Shown here piece by piece: positions 7,372-16,784 of a stretch of DNA of 64,000 nt (position 1 is its first letter; each line of letters opens with the position of its first letter). Under the pieces are notes generated by a model. The model was given only the letters and a program-made list of their open reading frames with translations. It was not told the origin of the DNA and made no database searches. The position numbers were made by a program, and so were the translations under genes. This DNA is from Futiania mangrovi (lineage in GTDB: Bacteria > Pseudomonadota > Alphaproteobacteria > Futianiales > Futianiaceae): positions 186,001 through 250,000 of the forward strand of contig NZ_JAMZFT010000002.1 in assembly GCF_024158125.1 (NCBI RefSeq), given 5' to 3'.

Positions 7372-9051
7372 ATGTCCGTTGCCGAAGCCTTCGAAACCGG
7401 CGGGTCGCCGGTGATGGACGATCTCCTGGGCAAGACGGCCGCCGCCGTCGAGGCAGCCGACGCCCTGCTCGCCGCCGCCCGCACCAATGTCCGTGCGCGG
7501 GTCAGCGAGGGCGACAAGATCTCCGGCACGCTGATCGAGCGGGAACAGTTCCTCGCCCACGGCCTCGCCTGGCTCGCCACCTATGTGGAAAGCCTGCGCC
7601 AGATGCAGGGCTGGGCGCTGCGCCTGAAGGAAACGGGCAAGTTCGGCGAGATCGAGCAGCTGATGCTGCAGGCGGCCTTCGGCGAATATCTCTCGCAGAT
7701 GCTGGGCGGCATCCCGATGTCGCAGGGCGAGATCGTGCGCGCCCGCGACCTGGTGGGCGAGCAGGCGCTTGGCGCCTTCGCCACGCCCGCAACCCGCGCG
7801 CTGGCGCAGGGCGGCAATACGGCGGCCGCGCGCGCGCGCATCTACGAGCTTATGGAGGAAGGCTCCGGCACCACCGTCGGCGATGCCGGCGAGGACGAGG
7901 ACATCGCGATGATCCGCGACCAGTTCCGCCGCTTCTCCGAGGAGAAGGTCGTGCCGCACGCCCATGGCTGGCACTTGCGCGACGAGCTGATCCCGATCGA
8001 GCTGATCGGCGAGATGTCGGAGCTGGGCGTCTTCGGCCTGACCATTCCGGAGGAGTTCGGCGGCCTCGGCCTCGGCAAGATGGCGATGTGCGTCGTGTCG
8101 GAGGAACTGAGCCGCGGCTATATCGGCGTGGGCTCGCTCGGCACGCGCTCGGAGATCGCGGCGGAGCTGATCCTGTCGGGCGGCACGGATGCGCAGAAGA
8201 CCCACTTCCTGCCGAAGCTCGCAAGCGGCGAGATCATCCCGACCGCCGTCTTCACCGAGCCGAACACCGGCTCCGACCTCGGCAGCCTGCGCACCCGCGC
8301 GGTGCGCGAAGGCGACGTCTACCGGGTGACCGGCAACAAGACCTGGATCACCCACGCGGCGCGTGCCGACATGATGACGCTGATGGTCCGCACCGATCCC
8401 GGGAGCACCGACTATCGCGGTCTCTCGATGTTCCTCGCGGAGAAGCCGCGCGGCACGGACGCCGACCCCTTCCCCGCGCCGGGCATGAGCGGCGGCGAGA
8501 TCGAGGTGCTCGGCTACCGCGGCATGAAGGAGTACGAGATCGGCTTCGACGGGTTCGAGGTTCCGGCCGCGAACCTGCTGGGCGAGCGCGAGGGGCAGGG
8601 TTTCAAGCAGCTTATGCAGACCTTCGAGAGCGCGCGCATCCAGACCGCCGCCCGCGCCGTCGGCGTCGCGCAGTGCGCGCTCGAGCTCGGCCGCGCCTAT
8701 GCCCGCGACCGCAAGCAGTTCGGCAAGCCGCTCTCCGCCTTCCCGCGCGTCCACGGCAAGCTCGCCTGGGCGGCGGTCGAGACCATGATCGCGCGCCAGC
8801 TCACCTATTTCTCCGCGCGCGAGAAGGACGCGGGCCGGCGCTGCGACCTGGAGGCCGGCATGGCGAAGCTGCTGGGCGCGCGCGTCGCCTGGGCCAACGC
8901 CGACAATGCGCTGCAGATCCATGGCGGCAACGGCTTCGCGCTGGAGTACCCGGTGAGCCGGGTTCTGTGCGACGCCCGGATCCTCAACATCTTCGAGGGC
9001 GCGGCCGAGATCCAGGCGCAGGTCATTGCCCGGCGGCTGCTGGAGGCCTGA
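7372..9051 (+). CDS. mcd: (2S)-methylsuccinyl-CoA dehydrogenase
   Basis: 559 aa from ATG 7372, preceded by GAGGGAG. This acyl-CoA dehydrogenase homologue oxidises (2S)-methylsuccinyl-CoA to mesaconyl-CoA. The N-terminal 150 residues form the extension that distinguishes Mcd (about 550 aa) from ordinary acyl-CoA dehydrogenases (about 380 aa). The FAD core follows: IPEEFGGLGLGKM, FTEPNTGSDLGSLRTRA, TGNKTWITHAARAD, QIHGGNGF and the terminal ILNIFEGAAEIQ. Its place beside ccr and ecm makes it a pathway enzyme rather than a beta-oxidation enzyme. Electrons would pass to ETF, encoded at 11841-13534. A perfect 13-bp stem-loop lies 74 bases after the stop. Confidence 0.93.
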   Translation: MSVAEAFETGGSPVMDDLLGKTAAAVEAADALLAAARTNVRARVSEGDKISGTLIEREQFLAHGLAWLATYVESLRQMQGWALRLKETGKFGEIEQLMLQAAFGEYLSQMLGGIPMSQGEIVRARDLVGEQALGAFATPATRALAQGGNTAAARARIYELMEEGSGTTVGDAGEDEDIAMIRDQFRRFSEEKVVPHAHGWHLRDELIPIELIGEMSELGVFGLTIPEEFGGLGLGKMAMCVVSEELSRGYIGVGSLGTRSEIAAELILSGGTDAQKTHFLPKLASGEIIPTAVFTEPNTGSDLGSLRTRAVREGDVYRVTGNKTWITHAARADMMTLMVRTDPGSTDYRGLSMFLAEKPRGTDADPFPAPGMSGGEIEVLGYRGMKEYEIGFDGFEVPAANLLGEREGQGFKQLMQTFESARIQTAARAVGVAQCALELGRAYARDRKQFGKPLSAFPRVHGKLAWAAVETMIARQLTYFSAREKDAGRRCDLEAGMAKLLGARVAWANADNALQIHGGNGFALEYPVSRVLCDARILNIFEGAAEIQAQVIARRLLEA

Positions 9052-9124
9052 GCCCCGGCCGCGGGGCCTGTCCGCCTCCGGGACGCGGATGGTCTGGCTC
9101 GGGATTTGTGTAGCATTTTGGGTC

Positions 9125-9160
9125 AATCGCGGCGAGTTTCGTCAAGACTCGCCGCGATTT
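9125..9160 (+). terminator. Strong stem-loop after mcd
   Basis: AATCGCGGCGAGT (9125-9137) is followed by its exact reverse complement ACTCGCCGCGATT (9147-9159), a perfect 13-bp stem with a 9-base loop. Only TTT follows, so it is a likely but short-tailed intrinsic terminator. Being symmetric, it also lies in the leader of the next gene and could act in both directions. Confidence 0.65.
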
Positions 9161-9240
9161 CCGTTCGTGGAATGCTAATCTTCATGGCATACAACTTGCT
9201 GCGGGCAACGGGCTTCGCGTTGCTTGCAAGGAGCACGACC

Positions 9241-10752
9241 GTGTTGTTTGGCCATAAGAAGATCGAGCGGATTCTGGGTGGTGCCGACGTTGTCGCGCGG
9301 GCGATGACGGCTGCCCTCGTCCTGTGCCTTGTGCCTGCGGGCCCGCTTGCTGCGCAGACCACGATCGTGCCCGACGCCTCCTCGGCGGCCCGGGTCGCCC
9401 AGGCCGTGGGCGCCGCACCCAAGGTGGCCAAGGCGCCTGCCGCGCTGGGGGCGCCGGCGCCGAGACCGGTCGCCACGCCGGCGGAAGCCGTCGGCACCGT
9501 GACCGCACAACCGATCCTGACCCACGCGGAGGCGCCGGTTGCGGCGACGATGCAGCCAGTCACGACGATCGGCGCGGTCAAGCCCGCGCGCCCCGATTCG
9601 CAACTGCCCTCGCGCGAGACATTCGACCCCACCGCCCGTTACGAACGGTTCGCCCACTCCCTCACGTCGAACAATTCGAAGGCGAAGACCCGCTTCTCGA
9701 TCCTGCACGAAACGCCCTCGCGCACGAACATCGCCGGCGCCCGCCTGTACCGGCTGGCCGATACCCGGATGCGGCTGGTGATCGACGGCTCGGAGGTGCG
9801 CATCGCTGGCGCCCCGGTCGTTCCGCTCATCGGCATCAACGCCTACGAAGGGCGCACGGGCGAGATGACCTTCCTCGAAGGCGGGAAGCTGACCATCGGG
9901 CGGCAGTCGCGGAAATTCTCCGGCGAGTGGGATCTGGACGGCGCGGGATGGGACGGTACGCGGCGCACCCGGCCGACCAATTTCATCTCGGGCGAGCTGC
10001 CCGTGCGCATCCAGACGCGCGACGCCCAGGGCAACGTCATCACCGACGAGCTTCACACCATGGAGTTCTGGGAGATGGCGATGGGCCCCTACAATGGCGT
10101 CTATCGCGAAGGCCGGGACATGATCTTCTGGCTGTGGGGCATGACCACGGACAAGACCCGCTCGGGCGAGTTCACGCACGTCGGCATGGACATTGCCGTC
10201 TCGACCTTCCCGCCGGTCGATCCCGACCCGGTAGTTCTGGGCGAGGAAAACCCGCTGCCCCCGGCCGATCCGCTCGTGCTCGGCGCGCCGCGTCTCCTGC
10301 CCTATGTCGGCGCCTGGGGCCTCTATCCGCCGGTCTTTATAGGCGGTTCGTCCGGCGGGTCCGGTTCGTCGGGCGGCTCCTCGACCTCCGGCGGCTGGTC
10401 GACCTCGGGCGGCATGTCAACCTCCGGCGGCTGGTCCACGTCCGGCGGCTCCTCCACCTCCGGCGGCTGGTCGGCCTCTGGCGGGTCCTCGACTTCGGGC
10501 GGCTGGTCCACGTCCGGCGGCGCCACCTCGTCCGGCGCATCCTCGGGCGCGACCTCCTCCGGCGCGACCTCGTCCGGAGCGACCTCGTCCGGAGCGTCCT
10601 CGGGCAGCACGACCTCTGGCGGCAGCACCTCGTCTGGGGGCAGCACGTCCTCCGGCGGCACGCCGGTCCCCGAACCGGCGCCGATCGCGCTGCTGCTGCT
10701 GGGGCTGGCGGGCCTCGCGCTCGCCCGCCGCGGCAAAAGGTCCGGCGCGTAG
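9241..10752 (+). CDS. Secreted PEP-CTERM protein with Ser/Gly-repeat stalk
   Basis: 503 aa from a GTG at 9241. I choose that start because AAGGAG lies 8 bases upstream and the product then begins with a basic region, a hydrophobic stretch (AALVLCLVPAGPLAAQ) and a likely signal cleavage near residue 39. In-frame ATGs at 9172 and 9184 are alternatives. A folded domain of unknown family occupies roughly residues 120-330. It is followed by about 105 residues of STSGGW, TSGGM, TSSGA and STSSGG repeats. The end, VPEPAPIALLLLGLAG then LALARRGKR, is a textbook PEP-CTERM tail: PEP motif, membrane helix, basic cluster. PEP-CTERM proteins are processed by exosortase and often linked to exopolysaccharide. 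The function of the folded domain is unknown. Confidence 0.8.
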   Translation: MLFGHKKIERILGGADVVARAMTAALVLCLVPAGPLAAQTTIVPDASSAARVAQAVGAAPKVAKAPAALGAPAPRPVATPAEAVGTVTAQPILTHAEAPVAATMQPVTTIGAVKPARPDSQLPSRETFDPTARYERFAHSLTSNNSKAKTRFSILHETPSRTNIAGARLYRLADTRMRLVIDGSEVRIAGAPVVPLIGINAYEGRTGEMTFLEGGKLTIGRQSRKFSGEWDLDGAGWDGTRRTRPTNFISGELPVRIQTRDAQGNVITDELHTMEFWEMAMGPYNGVYREGRDMIFWLWGMTTDKTRSGEFTHVGMDIAVSTFPPVDPDPVVLGEENPLPPADPLVLGAPRLLPYVGAWGLYPPVFIGGSSGGSGSSGGSSTSGGWSTSGGMSTSGGWSTSGGSSTSGGWSASGGSSTSGGWSTSGGATSSGASSGATSSGATSSGATSSGASSGSTTSGGSTSSGGSTSSGGTPVPEPAPIALLLLGLAGLALARRGKRSGA

Positions 10753-10802
10753 GCCTATAGCCGGGGCTTCCCAGCCGCGTCCATGCACTATATCGGTGGC
10801 GC

Positions 10803-11018
10803 ATGGAAAACCTTCTGCACATCCTGATCCCGGTGGCCATGGGCGCAACAGCGCTCATGGTCCTGCTCGGACTGGTCACGCTGTTCCGCCGGGGCGCAGA
10901 GAACCGCAGCCGCTCCAACAAGCTGATGCGGATGCGCGTGGCGCTCCAGTTCGCCGCCATCCTGCTCATCATGGCGGCGATCTGGCTGGGTGGCCGCGGG
11001 CCGACCTGGTTCGACTGA
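10803..11018 (+). CDS. Twin transmembrane-helix small protein (HIG1-like)
   Basis: 71 aa. Two hydrophobic helices (about residues 5-27 and 46-64) flank a basic loop, RRGAENRSRSNKLMRMRV. This is the pattern of the alphaproteobacterial twin-helix/HIG1-type small membrane protein, whose loop contains SNKLMRxRV. Such genes often sit directly upstream of the cobalamin adenosyltransferase, as here (38 bp gap). The molecular role is not established; HIG1 proteins elsewhere associate with respiratory complexes. Confidence 0.85.
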   Translation: MENLLHILIPVAMGATALMVLLGLVTLFRRGAENRSRSNKLMRMRVALQFAAILLIMAAIWLGGRGPTWFD

Positions 11019-11056
11019 CGCCGGCGCGGCGCACCCCCGAGGGAGGCAAGACACCG

Positions 11057-11641
11057 ATGGTCGTTCTGAACAAGATCTACACGCGCACGGGCGATGCGGG
11101 CGAGACCGGGCTGGGGACCGGGCAGCGGGTCCGCAAGTACGACCTGCGGATCGAGGCCTATGGCACCGTGGACGAGGCGAACGCCATCCTCGGCATCGTG
11201 CGCCAGCATATCGACACCCTGCCCGACGCTGCCGAGGTGGACGCCGCGCTGATGCGGATCCAGAACGACCTCTTCGACCTCGGCGCCGATCTCTGCACGC
11301 CGGAGACGGACGAGCCGCTGGAATACGAGCCCCTGCGCGTCACCGACGCACAGGTCGTCCGGCTGGAGCGGGAGATCGACGCGCTGAACGCCGACCTCGC
11401 CCCGCTGCGCTCCTTCATCCTGCCGGGCGGCACGATGGCGGCGGCCTACCTGCACCAGGCCCGCACGGTCACGCGCCGGGCCGAGCGGTGCATCGTCGCA
11501 CTCGCGGAACGCGATCCGGTCAACCCCGCCGCGGTGCGCTACGTCAACCGGCTGTCGGACTATCTCTTCGTGCTCGGCCGTCACGTCAACGACCAGGGGG
11601 CTGCAGATGTGCTCTGGGTGCCGGGGGCCAACCGGACCTGA
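11057..11641 (+). CDS. PduO-type cob(I)alamin adenosyltransferase
   Basis: 194 aa from ATG 11057 after GGGAGGCAAG. The enzyme transfers adenosyl from ATP to cob(I)alamin, giving coenzyme B12. PduO-type motifs are clear: N-terminal KIYTRTGDAGETGLGTG (ATP-binding loop), AYGTVDEANAILG, QNDLFDLGADL, the ATP/cobalamin region RRAERCIVAL, and the C-terminal VRYVNRLSDYLFVLGRHVN. The length is normal. It is in line with the twin-helix gene and precedes etfBA. In this window it would serve Ecm and the class II ribonucleotide reductase NrdJ. Confidence 0.93.
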   Translation: MVVLNKIYTRTGDAGETGLGTGQRVRKYDLRIEAYGTVDEANAILGIVRQHIDTLPDAAEVDAALMRIQNDLFDLGADLCTPETDEPLEYEPLRVTDAQVVRLEREIDALNADLAPLRSFILPGGTMAAAYLHQARTVTRRAERCIVALAERDPVNPAAVRYVNRLSDYLFVLGRHVNDQGAADVLWVPGANRT

Positions 11642-11697
11642 GCGTGGCGGTTGCGCCGCACCCAGCGCGGCGGGACCCGCCCCTGCGAAACCGTCGA

Positions 11698-11727
11698 TTG
11701 ACAGGCGCGCCGGGCGGCTTGTAGCGT
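11698..11727 (+). promoter_or_regulatory. Probable sigma-70 type promoter of etfBA-hbd
   Basis: TTGACA at 11698-11703 and TAGCGT at 11722-11727 are separated by 18 bases, about 115 bases upstream of the etfB start. The -35 is perfect and the -10 is moderate. A tight hairpin, GCCGCGC-ATCA-GCGCGGC-like (11791-11808), lies in the resulting leader. Confidence 0.45.
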
Positions 11728-11840
11728 TTCGCGCTGCACAAAAACGAGGCGGATCGCCCATCTGACCATCATGGGCGGCCCGGCGGGAGCGCCGCGCATC
11801 AGCGCGGCATAGGCTAGGGACGCAAGCGAGAGAGCGGCTG

Positions 11841-12590
11841 ATGAAGGTTCTGGTGCCCGTCAAGCGGGTTGTCGATTACAACGTGAAGATCCGCGTCAAG
11901 GCGGATCAGACCGGGGTGGAACTCGCCAACGTCAAGATGTCGATGAACCCCTTCGACGAGATCGCGGTGGAACAGGCGATCCGCATGAAGGAGGCCGGCA
12001 CGGCGAGCGAAATCGTCGTCGTTTCCGTCGGCCCACAGCAGGCATCGGAAACGATCCGGACCGCGCTTGCGATGGGCGCCGATCGCGGCATTCTTGTGAA
12101 GACGGACGACCAGGTCGAGCCGCTGGGCGTGGCCAAGATCCTCAAGGAACTTGTCGCCAGGGAAGAGCCGCAGCTGGTCATCCTCGGCAAGCAGGCGATC
12201 GACGACGACAGCAACCAGACGGGCCAGATGCTGGCGGCGCTGGTGGGCTGGTCGCAGGGCACGTTCGCCTCGGCGGTGGAGATCGCGGACGGCAAGGCCG
12301 CGGTCACCCGCGAGGTAGACGGCGGCCTGCAGACGGTCGAGATCGCGCTGCCGGCGATCGTCACCACCGACCTGCGCCTGAACGAGCCGCGCTACGCCTC
12401 GCTGCCGAACATCATGAAGGCGAAGAAGAAGCCGATCGACGAGACGTCGCCCGCCGACCTGGGCGTCGACGTCGCGCCGCGCCTCAAGACCGTGAAGGTG
12501 ACCGAGCCGCCGCAGCGCCAGGCCGGCATCAAGGTCGAGAGCGTCGCGGAACTTGTGCAGAAACTGAAGAATGAGGCGGGGGTAATCTGA
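11841..12590 (+). CDS. etfB: Electron transfer flavoprotein, beta subunit
   Basis: 249 aa, the normal EtfB length. The small subunit binds AMP and, with EtfA, carries electrons from acyl-CoA dehydrogenases to ETF-ubiquinone oxidoreductase. [20 protein letters not shown] at the start and [18 protein letters not shown] are typical. [17 protein letters not shown] forms part of the AMP site, and [20 protein letters not shown] is the EtfB signature containing the recognition-loop region. It is followed after 2 bases by etfA. Mcd (7372-9051) is a likely electron donor. Confidence 0.96.
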   Translation: MKVLVPVKRVVDYNVKIRVKADQTGVELANVKMSMNPFDEIAVEQAIRMKEAGTASEIVVVSVGPQQASETIRTALAMGADRGILVKTDDQVEPLGVAKILKELVAREEPQLVILGKQAIDDDSNQTGQMLAALVGWSQGTFASAVEIADGKAAVTREVDGGLQTVEIALPAIVTTDLRLNEPRYASLPNIMKAKKKPIDETSPADLGVDVAPRLKTVKVTEPPQRQAGIKVESVAELVQKLKNEAGVI

Positions 12591-12592
12591 CC

Positions 12593-13534
12593 ATGGCAAG
12601 CCTCGTCATTGCCGATCACGACAACGAAACCCTGAACGAAGCGACCGCCAAGGTGGTCACCGCGGCGAAGGCGCTGGGCGGCGACGTCCATGTGCTGGTC
12701 GCCGGCGAAGGCTGCAAGGCCGTGGCCGACGCCGCCGCAAAGCTCGACGGCGTGGCCAAGGTGCTGCTGGCCGAGGGCGGGCAATACGCGCACATGCTGG
12801 CCGAACCAATGGCCGCCCTGATCGTCAAGCTGGCCGGTGGCTACGACAATCTCGTCGCCTCGACCATGACGACGGGCAAGAATTTCATGCCGCGGGTGGC
12901 GGCCCTGCTCGACGTGATGCAGGTTTCCGACATCATCGCGGTGGAGTCGGCCGACACCTTCGTGCGGCCGATCTATGCCGGCAACGCCATGCTGACCGTC
13001 ACCTCGACGGACGCCAAGAAGGTGATCACCGTGCGCCCGACCTCGTTCGCGGCTGCGGGCGAAGGCGGCTCGGCAAGCGTCGAGAGCGTCGACGCGGCGG
13101 AGGATCCGGGCCTGTCGAGCTGGGTCGAGGACAAGCTGTCGGAAAGCTCGCGGCCCGAACTGTCGGCGGCGAAGATCGTCATCTCCGGCGGCCGCGGCAT
13201 GCAGTCGGGCGACAATTTCGTCATGCTGGAGAAGATCGCCGACAAGCTGGGCGCCGCCGTGGGTGCGAGCCGCGCGGCCGTCGATGCGGGCTTCGTGCCC
13301 AACGAGCTGCAGGTCGGCCAGACCGGCAAGGTCGTCGCGCCGGAGCTTTACATCGCCGTCGGCATTTCCGGCGCGATCCAGCATCTCGCGGGCATGAAGG
13401 ACTCCAAGGTCATCGTCGCGATCAACAAGGACGAGGAAGCCCCGATCTTCCAGGTCGCCGACTATGGCCTGGTTGCGGACCTCTTCCAGGCCGTGCCGGA
13501 GCTTGAGCAGGAACTGGAAAAGGCCGGGTATTGA
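12593..13534 (+). CDS. etfA: Electron transfer flavoprotein, alpha subunit
   Basis: 313 aa. The large ETF subunit holds the redox FAD. The N-terminal domain I ([20 protein letters not shown]) is followed by the C-terminal FAD domain with [44 protein letters not shown] and [19 protein letters not shown], the ETF alpha signature. It starts 2 bases after the etfB stop, so translation is coupled, and is followed by hbd after 28 bases in the same apparent operon. Confidence 0.96.
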   Translation: MASLVIADHDNETLNEATAKVVTAAKALGGDVHVLVAGEGCKAVADAAAKLDGVAKVLLAEGGQYAHMLAEPMAALIVKLAGGYDNLVASTMTTGKNFMPRVAALLDVMQVSDIIAVESADTFVRPIYAGNAMLTVTSTDAKKVITVRPTSFAAAGEGGSASVESVDAAEDPGLSSWVEDKLSESSRPELSAAKIVISGGRGMQSGDNFVMLEKIADKLGAAVGASRAAVDAGFVPNELQVGQTGKVVAPELYIAVGISGAIQHLAGMKDSKVIVAINKDEEAPIFQVADYGLVADLFQAVPELEQELEKAGY

Positions 13535-13562
13535 GCCCGGCCCCACGAAGGAGACGGATCGC

Positions 13563-14438
13563 ATGACGGCAAGAACGGTCGGCGTCATCGGCGCGGGCCA
13601 GATGGGCAACGGCATCGCGCACGTGTGTGCGGTCGCCGGCCATCGGGTGCTGCTCAAGGATATCAGCCAGGACCGCCTGGATGCCGGGCTCAAGACGATC
13701 GAGCGCAACCTTGCCCGCCAGGCCGCCAAGGGCCTGATCGGGCAGGGACAGGTGTCGGAGGCGCTGGCCCGCATCACGCCGATCCTCGAGAACGCGCCGT
13801 TCGGGGACGCCGACATGGTGATCGAGGCAGCGACCGAGAACGAAGCCGTCAAGCGCAAGATCTTCGAGGAGCTGTGCCCCTCGCTCGGCCCAAAGGCGAT
13901 GATCGCGACGAACACCTCGTCGATCTCGATCACGCGGCTTGCCTCCTGCACCGACCGCCCGGAACGCTTCATGGGCGTGCACTTCATGAACCCGGTGCCG
14001 CTGATGCAGTTGGTCGAACTGATCCGCGGCATCGCGACGGAGGAGGAAACCTTCGTCACGATGCGGGACTTCGTGCAGGGGCTCGGCAAGACCACCGCGA
14101 ACGCGGAGGACTTCCCCGCCTTCATCGTGAACCGCATCCTGCTGCCGATGATCAACGAGGCGGTCTACACGCTGTACGAGGGCGTGGGGAACGTCGAGGC
14201 GATCGACACCGCCATGCGGCTCGGCGCCAATCACCCGATGGGACCGCTTCAGCTGGCCGACTTCATCGGCCTCGACACCTGCCTCTCGATCATGCAGGTG
14301 CTCTACGAGGGGCTGGCGGACAGCAAGTACCGTCCCTGCCCGCTGCTGGTGAAATATGTCGAGGCGGGCTGGCTCGGCCAGAAGACGAAGCGGGGCTTCT
14401 ACGACTATCGCGGCGAGGAGCCGGTGCCGACGCGCTGA
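13563..14438 (+). CDS. hbd: 3-hydroxybutyryl-CoA dehydrogenase
   Basis: 291 aa from ATG 13563. It oxidises (S)-3-hydroxybutyryl-CoA to acetoacetyl-CoA with NAD(P). VGVIGAGQMGNGIAHVCA is the NAD loop. The ATNTSSISIT stretch and FMGVHFMNPVPLMQLVELI carry the catalytic Ser and His of the family. AEDFPAFIVNRILLPMINEA begins the C-terminal dimer domain. It is a stand-alone dehydrogenase without a fused enoyl-CoA hydratase. Co-location with etfBA suggests acyl-CoA turnover feeding crotonyl-CoA metabolism. An earlier in-frame start lies inside etfA and is not credible. Confidence 0.94.
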   Translation: MTARTVGVIGAGQMGNGIAHVCAVAGHRVLLKDISQDRLDAGLKTIERNLARQAAKGLIGQGQVSEALARITPILENAPFGDADMVIEAATENEAVKRKIFEELCPSLGPKAMIATNTSSISITRLASCTDRPERFMGVHFMNPVPLMQLVELIRGIATEEETFVTMRDFVQGLGKTTANAEDFPAFIVNRILLPMINEAVYTLYEGVGNVEAIDTAMRLGANHPMGPLQLADFIGLDTCLSIMQVLYEGLADSKYRPCPLLVKYVEAGWLGQKTKRGFYDYRGEEPVPTR

Positions 14439-14499
14439 CGCGCCCGATTTCGGACCGACATGGCGGGCGGGCCCTTTTCCGGGGTCCGCCCGATTCGCG

Positions 14500-15123
14500 T
14501 CATGACGCGGTGCGTGCGTTGCCCGCGTCCGTTGCCTTGGTCGGCGACGGCTCAAGCCGGTCGATGAAGTACCGGATCAGGCGCAGGGCGTCGTGCGAAT
14601 CCCACTCCGCCGGGCCGAACATGCGGCCGACCTCGCGGCCCTCGCCGTCGAGCAGCAGCGTCGCAGGCAAGCCGCGCAGGCCGAGTGCGCGGGCAAGCGA
14701 GCCGCGCTGATCGAGATAAAGCGCAAGGTTCTTCGCCCCGATCTCGTCGAGGAAAGGCTGCGCCACCGACGCGCCCTGCCGGTCGGTGGAGATGGCGACC
14801 ACCTGGAAGTCCCGCCCGCCGAGCGCGCCCTGAAGGCGGTCGAGCGCCGGCATCTCCTCCCGGCACGGCCCGCACCATGTCGCCCAGAAATTGACGAGCA
14901 CGACCTTGCCGCGGAAGTCGGCGAAGCTCAGCGTGCCGCCGCCCGCGTCCGTGAACTCCCCTGCCGGAACCGCCTGCGGCGCGTCATGGACGACGAATCC
15001 CTCCACCTCGCCCGTGGCGAGGTCGCGCGCGCCCGCGTGGACAGGCCCGCCCCATGTGCCGTATAGGGCAAGCGCGAAAAGGCCCATCGTGGCCCCGATC
15101 CCGGCAAGCAGCGTTCGACGCAT
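14500..15123 (-). CDS. TlpA/ResA-like membrane-anchored thiol-disulfide oxidoreductase
   Basis: 207 aa from ATG 15123 (GGGAGG upstream). A single N-terminal helix ([16 protein letters not shown]) would anchor or export the protein. The thioredoxin domain carries [19 protein letters not shown] with the CxxC site, and the cis-Pro region appears as [14 protein letters not shown]. Such proteins keep periplasmic thiols reduced, often for cytochrome c maturation. The gene is divergent from argH by 43 bp, a pairing seen in other alphaproteobacteria. The long upstream in-frame extension runs inside argH and is not real. Confidence 0.88.
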   Translation of the reverse strand: MRRTLLAGIGATMGLFALALYGTWGGPVHAGARDLATGEVEGFVVHDAPQAVPAGEFTDAGGGTLSFADFRGKVVLVNFWATWCGPCREEMPALDRLQGALGGRDFQVVAISTDRQGASVAQPFLDEIGAKNLALYLDQRGSLARALGLRGLPATLLLDGEGREVGRMFGPAEWDSHDALRLIRYFIDRLEPSPTKATDAGNARTAS

Positions 15124-15166
15124 CTGGCACCTCCCGATTTCCGATCCCGAAAGGATCCGCGACGGC

Positions 15167-16615
15167 ATGGACGAAAACAAGGCAACAGCCACCCCCGTAC
15201 GTGAGGCGCAAGGCGGCGCATCCTCCAGCAATATGATGTGGGGCGGACGGTTTTCTACCTCGCCCGACGCGGTGATGGAGGCGATCAACGCCTCGATCGA
15301 CGTGGACCGGCGGCTGGCGGCGCAGGACATCGCGGGCAGCCGGGCCCATTCCGACATGCTCGCGGCGTGCGGCATCATCACGGCGGCCGACCGCGACGCG
15401 ATCCACGCGGGCCTGGCGCAGGTCGAGCGCGAGATCGCGGATGGCACCTTCGCCTATTCGACCGCCCTCGAAGACATTCACATGAACATCGAGGCGCGGC
15501 TGAAGGAGATCGTGGGCGCTCCCGCGGGCCGGCTGCACACCGCGCGCTCGCGCAACGACCAGGTGGCGGTCGACTTCCGCCTCTTCGTGCGCGAGGCGTG
15601 CGACCGCACCGCGGCGCAGATCCTGAAGCTGCAGCGCGCGCTTCTGGCACAGGCCGAGGCGCACGCCGACACCGTCATGCCGGGCTTCACCCATCTGCAG
15701 AGCGCGCAGCCCGTGACCTTCGGCCACCACATGCTCGCCTATGTGAACATGCTGGACCGCGACCGGGCCCGCTTCATCGACGCCCGCGCGCGGATGAACC
15801 GCTGCCCGCTCGGGGCGGCGGCACTCGCCGGCACCAGCTTCCCGATCGACCGGCACATGACGGCCAAGGCGCTGGGCTTCGACGGGCCGACGCGCAACTC
15901 GCTCGACAGCGTGTCGGCGCGCGACTTCGCGCTCGAATTCCTGTCGGCGGCGGCGATCTGCGCGGTCAACCTGTCGCGCCTGGCGGAGGAGATCGTGATC
16001 TGGATGACGCCGCAGTTCGGCTTCGTGAAGCTGTCGGACCGCTGGACGACCGGGTCCTCCATCATGCCGCAGAAGAAGAACCCGGATGCCGCCGAGCTCG
16101 TGCGCGGCAAGTCTGGCCGCGTGATCGGCCAGCTGAACACGCTGCTGGTGCTGATGAAGGGCTTGCCGCTCACCTATTCCAAGGACATGCAGGAAGACAA
16201 GGAGGCGCTGTTCGACGCCGCCGACACCATCGAGCTTTGCCTGGAAGCGACGGCAGGCATGGTCGCCGACATGACACCGGTGGCGGAGAAGATGGCCGCG
16301 GCCGCCGGCGCCGGTTTCGCCACGGCGACCGACCTCGCCGACTGGCTGGTGCGCGTGTTGGGCCTGCCGTTCCGCGATGCCCATCACGTGACGGGCCGCA
16401 TCGTCGCGCTGGCGGAAGCGAAGGGCTGCGACCTCGCGGCCCTCGCGCTCGCCGACCTGCAGGGGGTGGAGCCGCGCATCACGGCGGACATCTTCGAGGT
16501 GCTGACGGTCGAAAGCTCGGTCGCCAGCCGGACGAGTTTCGGCGGCACGGCGCCCCAGAACGTGCGGGCCGAAATCGCGCACTGGCGCGACGTGCTGGCG
16601 CGGGAGGGCGTGTGA
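15167..16615 (+). CDS. argH: Argininosuccinate lyase
   Basis: 482 aa. It cleaves argininosuccinate to arginine and fumarate, the last step of arginine synthesis. Visible motifs are [40 protein letters not shown], and the fumarase/lyase superfamily signature [12 protein letters not shown] with the catalytic Ser. About 20 residues precede the usual ArgH N-terminus; a later ATG just before MWGGRF is an alternative start. It is followed after 1 base by lptM and then lysA, a common alphaproteobacterial order. Confidence 0.96.
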   Translation: MDENKATATPVREAQGGASSSNMMWGGRFSTSPDAVMEAINASIDVDRRLAAQDIAGSRAHSDMLAACGIITAADRDAIHAGLAQVEREIADGTFAYSTALEDIHMNIEARLKEIVGAPAGRLHTARSRNDQVAVDFRLFVREACDRTAAQILKLQRALLAQAEAHADTVMPGFTHLQSAQPVTFGHHMLAYVNMLDRDRARFIDARARMNRCPLGAAALAGTSFPIDRHMTAKALGFDGPTRNSLDSVSARDFALEFLSAAAICAVNLSRLAEEIVIWMTPQFGFVKLSDRWTTGSSIMPQKKNPDAAELVRGKSGRVIGQLNTLLVLMKGLPLTYSKDMQEDKEALFDAADTIELCLEATAGMVADMTPVAEKMAAAAGAGFATATDLADWLVRVLGLPFRDAHHVTGRIVALAEAKGCDLAALALADLQGVEPRITADIFEVLTVESSVASRTSFGGTAPQNVRAEIAHWRDVLAREGV

Positions 16616-16616
16616 C

Positions 16617-16778
16617 ATGACGGGACGCACGGCACTGCCGCTCATCCTCGTTCTCGCACTGGCGCTCGGGGTCTCCGCCTGCGGGCGCAAGGGACCGCTC
16701 GAACCGCCGCCCACCCCCGATACGAAGAAGGAGGCGCCGAAGACCGGCGCGCTTCCCCTGCCCGAAACGCGAGCCTGA
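16617..16778 (+). CDS. lptM: LptM/YifL-type small lipoprotein
   Basis: 53 aa. Basic start MTGRT, hydrophobic stretch LPLILVLALALGVSAC with a lipobox ending VSAC, then GRKGPLEPPP, which matches the CGxKGPL(Y/E)xP motif of the LptM (YifL) family. LptM helps the LPS-export translocon LptD mature in E. coli. The remaining tail is Pro/Lys-rich and probably disordered. It begins 1 base after the argH stop and ends 6 bases before lysA, so it is part of that operon. The position upstream of lysA is the conserved one for this family. Confidence 0.88.
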   Translation: MTGRTALPLILVLALALGVSACGRKGPLEPPPTPDTKKEAPKTGALPLPETRA

Positions 16779-16784
16779 CCGGAC

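Noticed and set aside
5904..7580. Minus-strand 558-codon frame opposite ccr
   Set aside because: Antisense to a confidently identified enzyme; no motifs.
10320..10670. CRISPR-like or tandem DNA repeat array
   Set aside because: The repeats are in-frame codons for a Ser/Gly-rich stalk; units vary in length and there are no spacers.
10323..10736. Minus-strand proline-rich frame with PPEV/PPDV repeats
   Set aside because: It is the complement of the Ser/Gly-repeat region of the PEP-CTERM gene; the repeats are mirrored and there is no start context.
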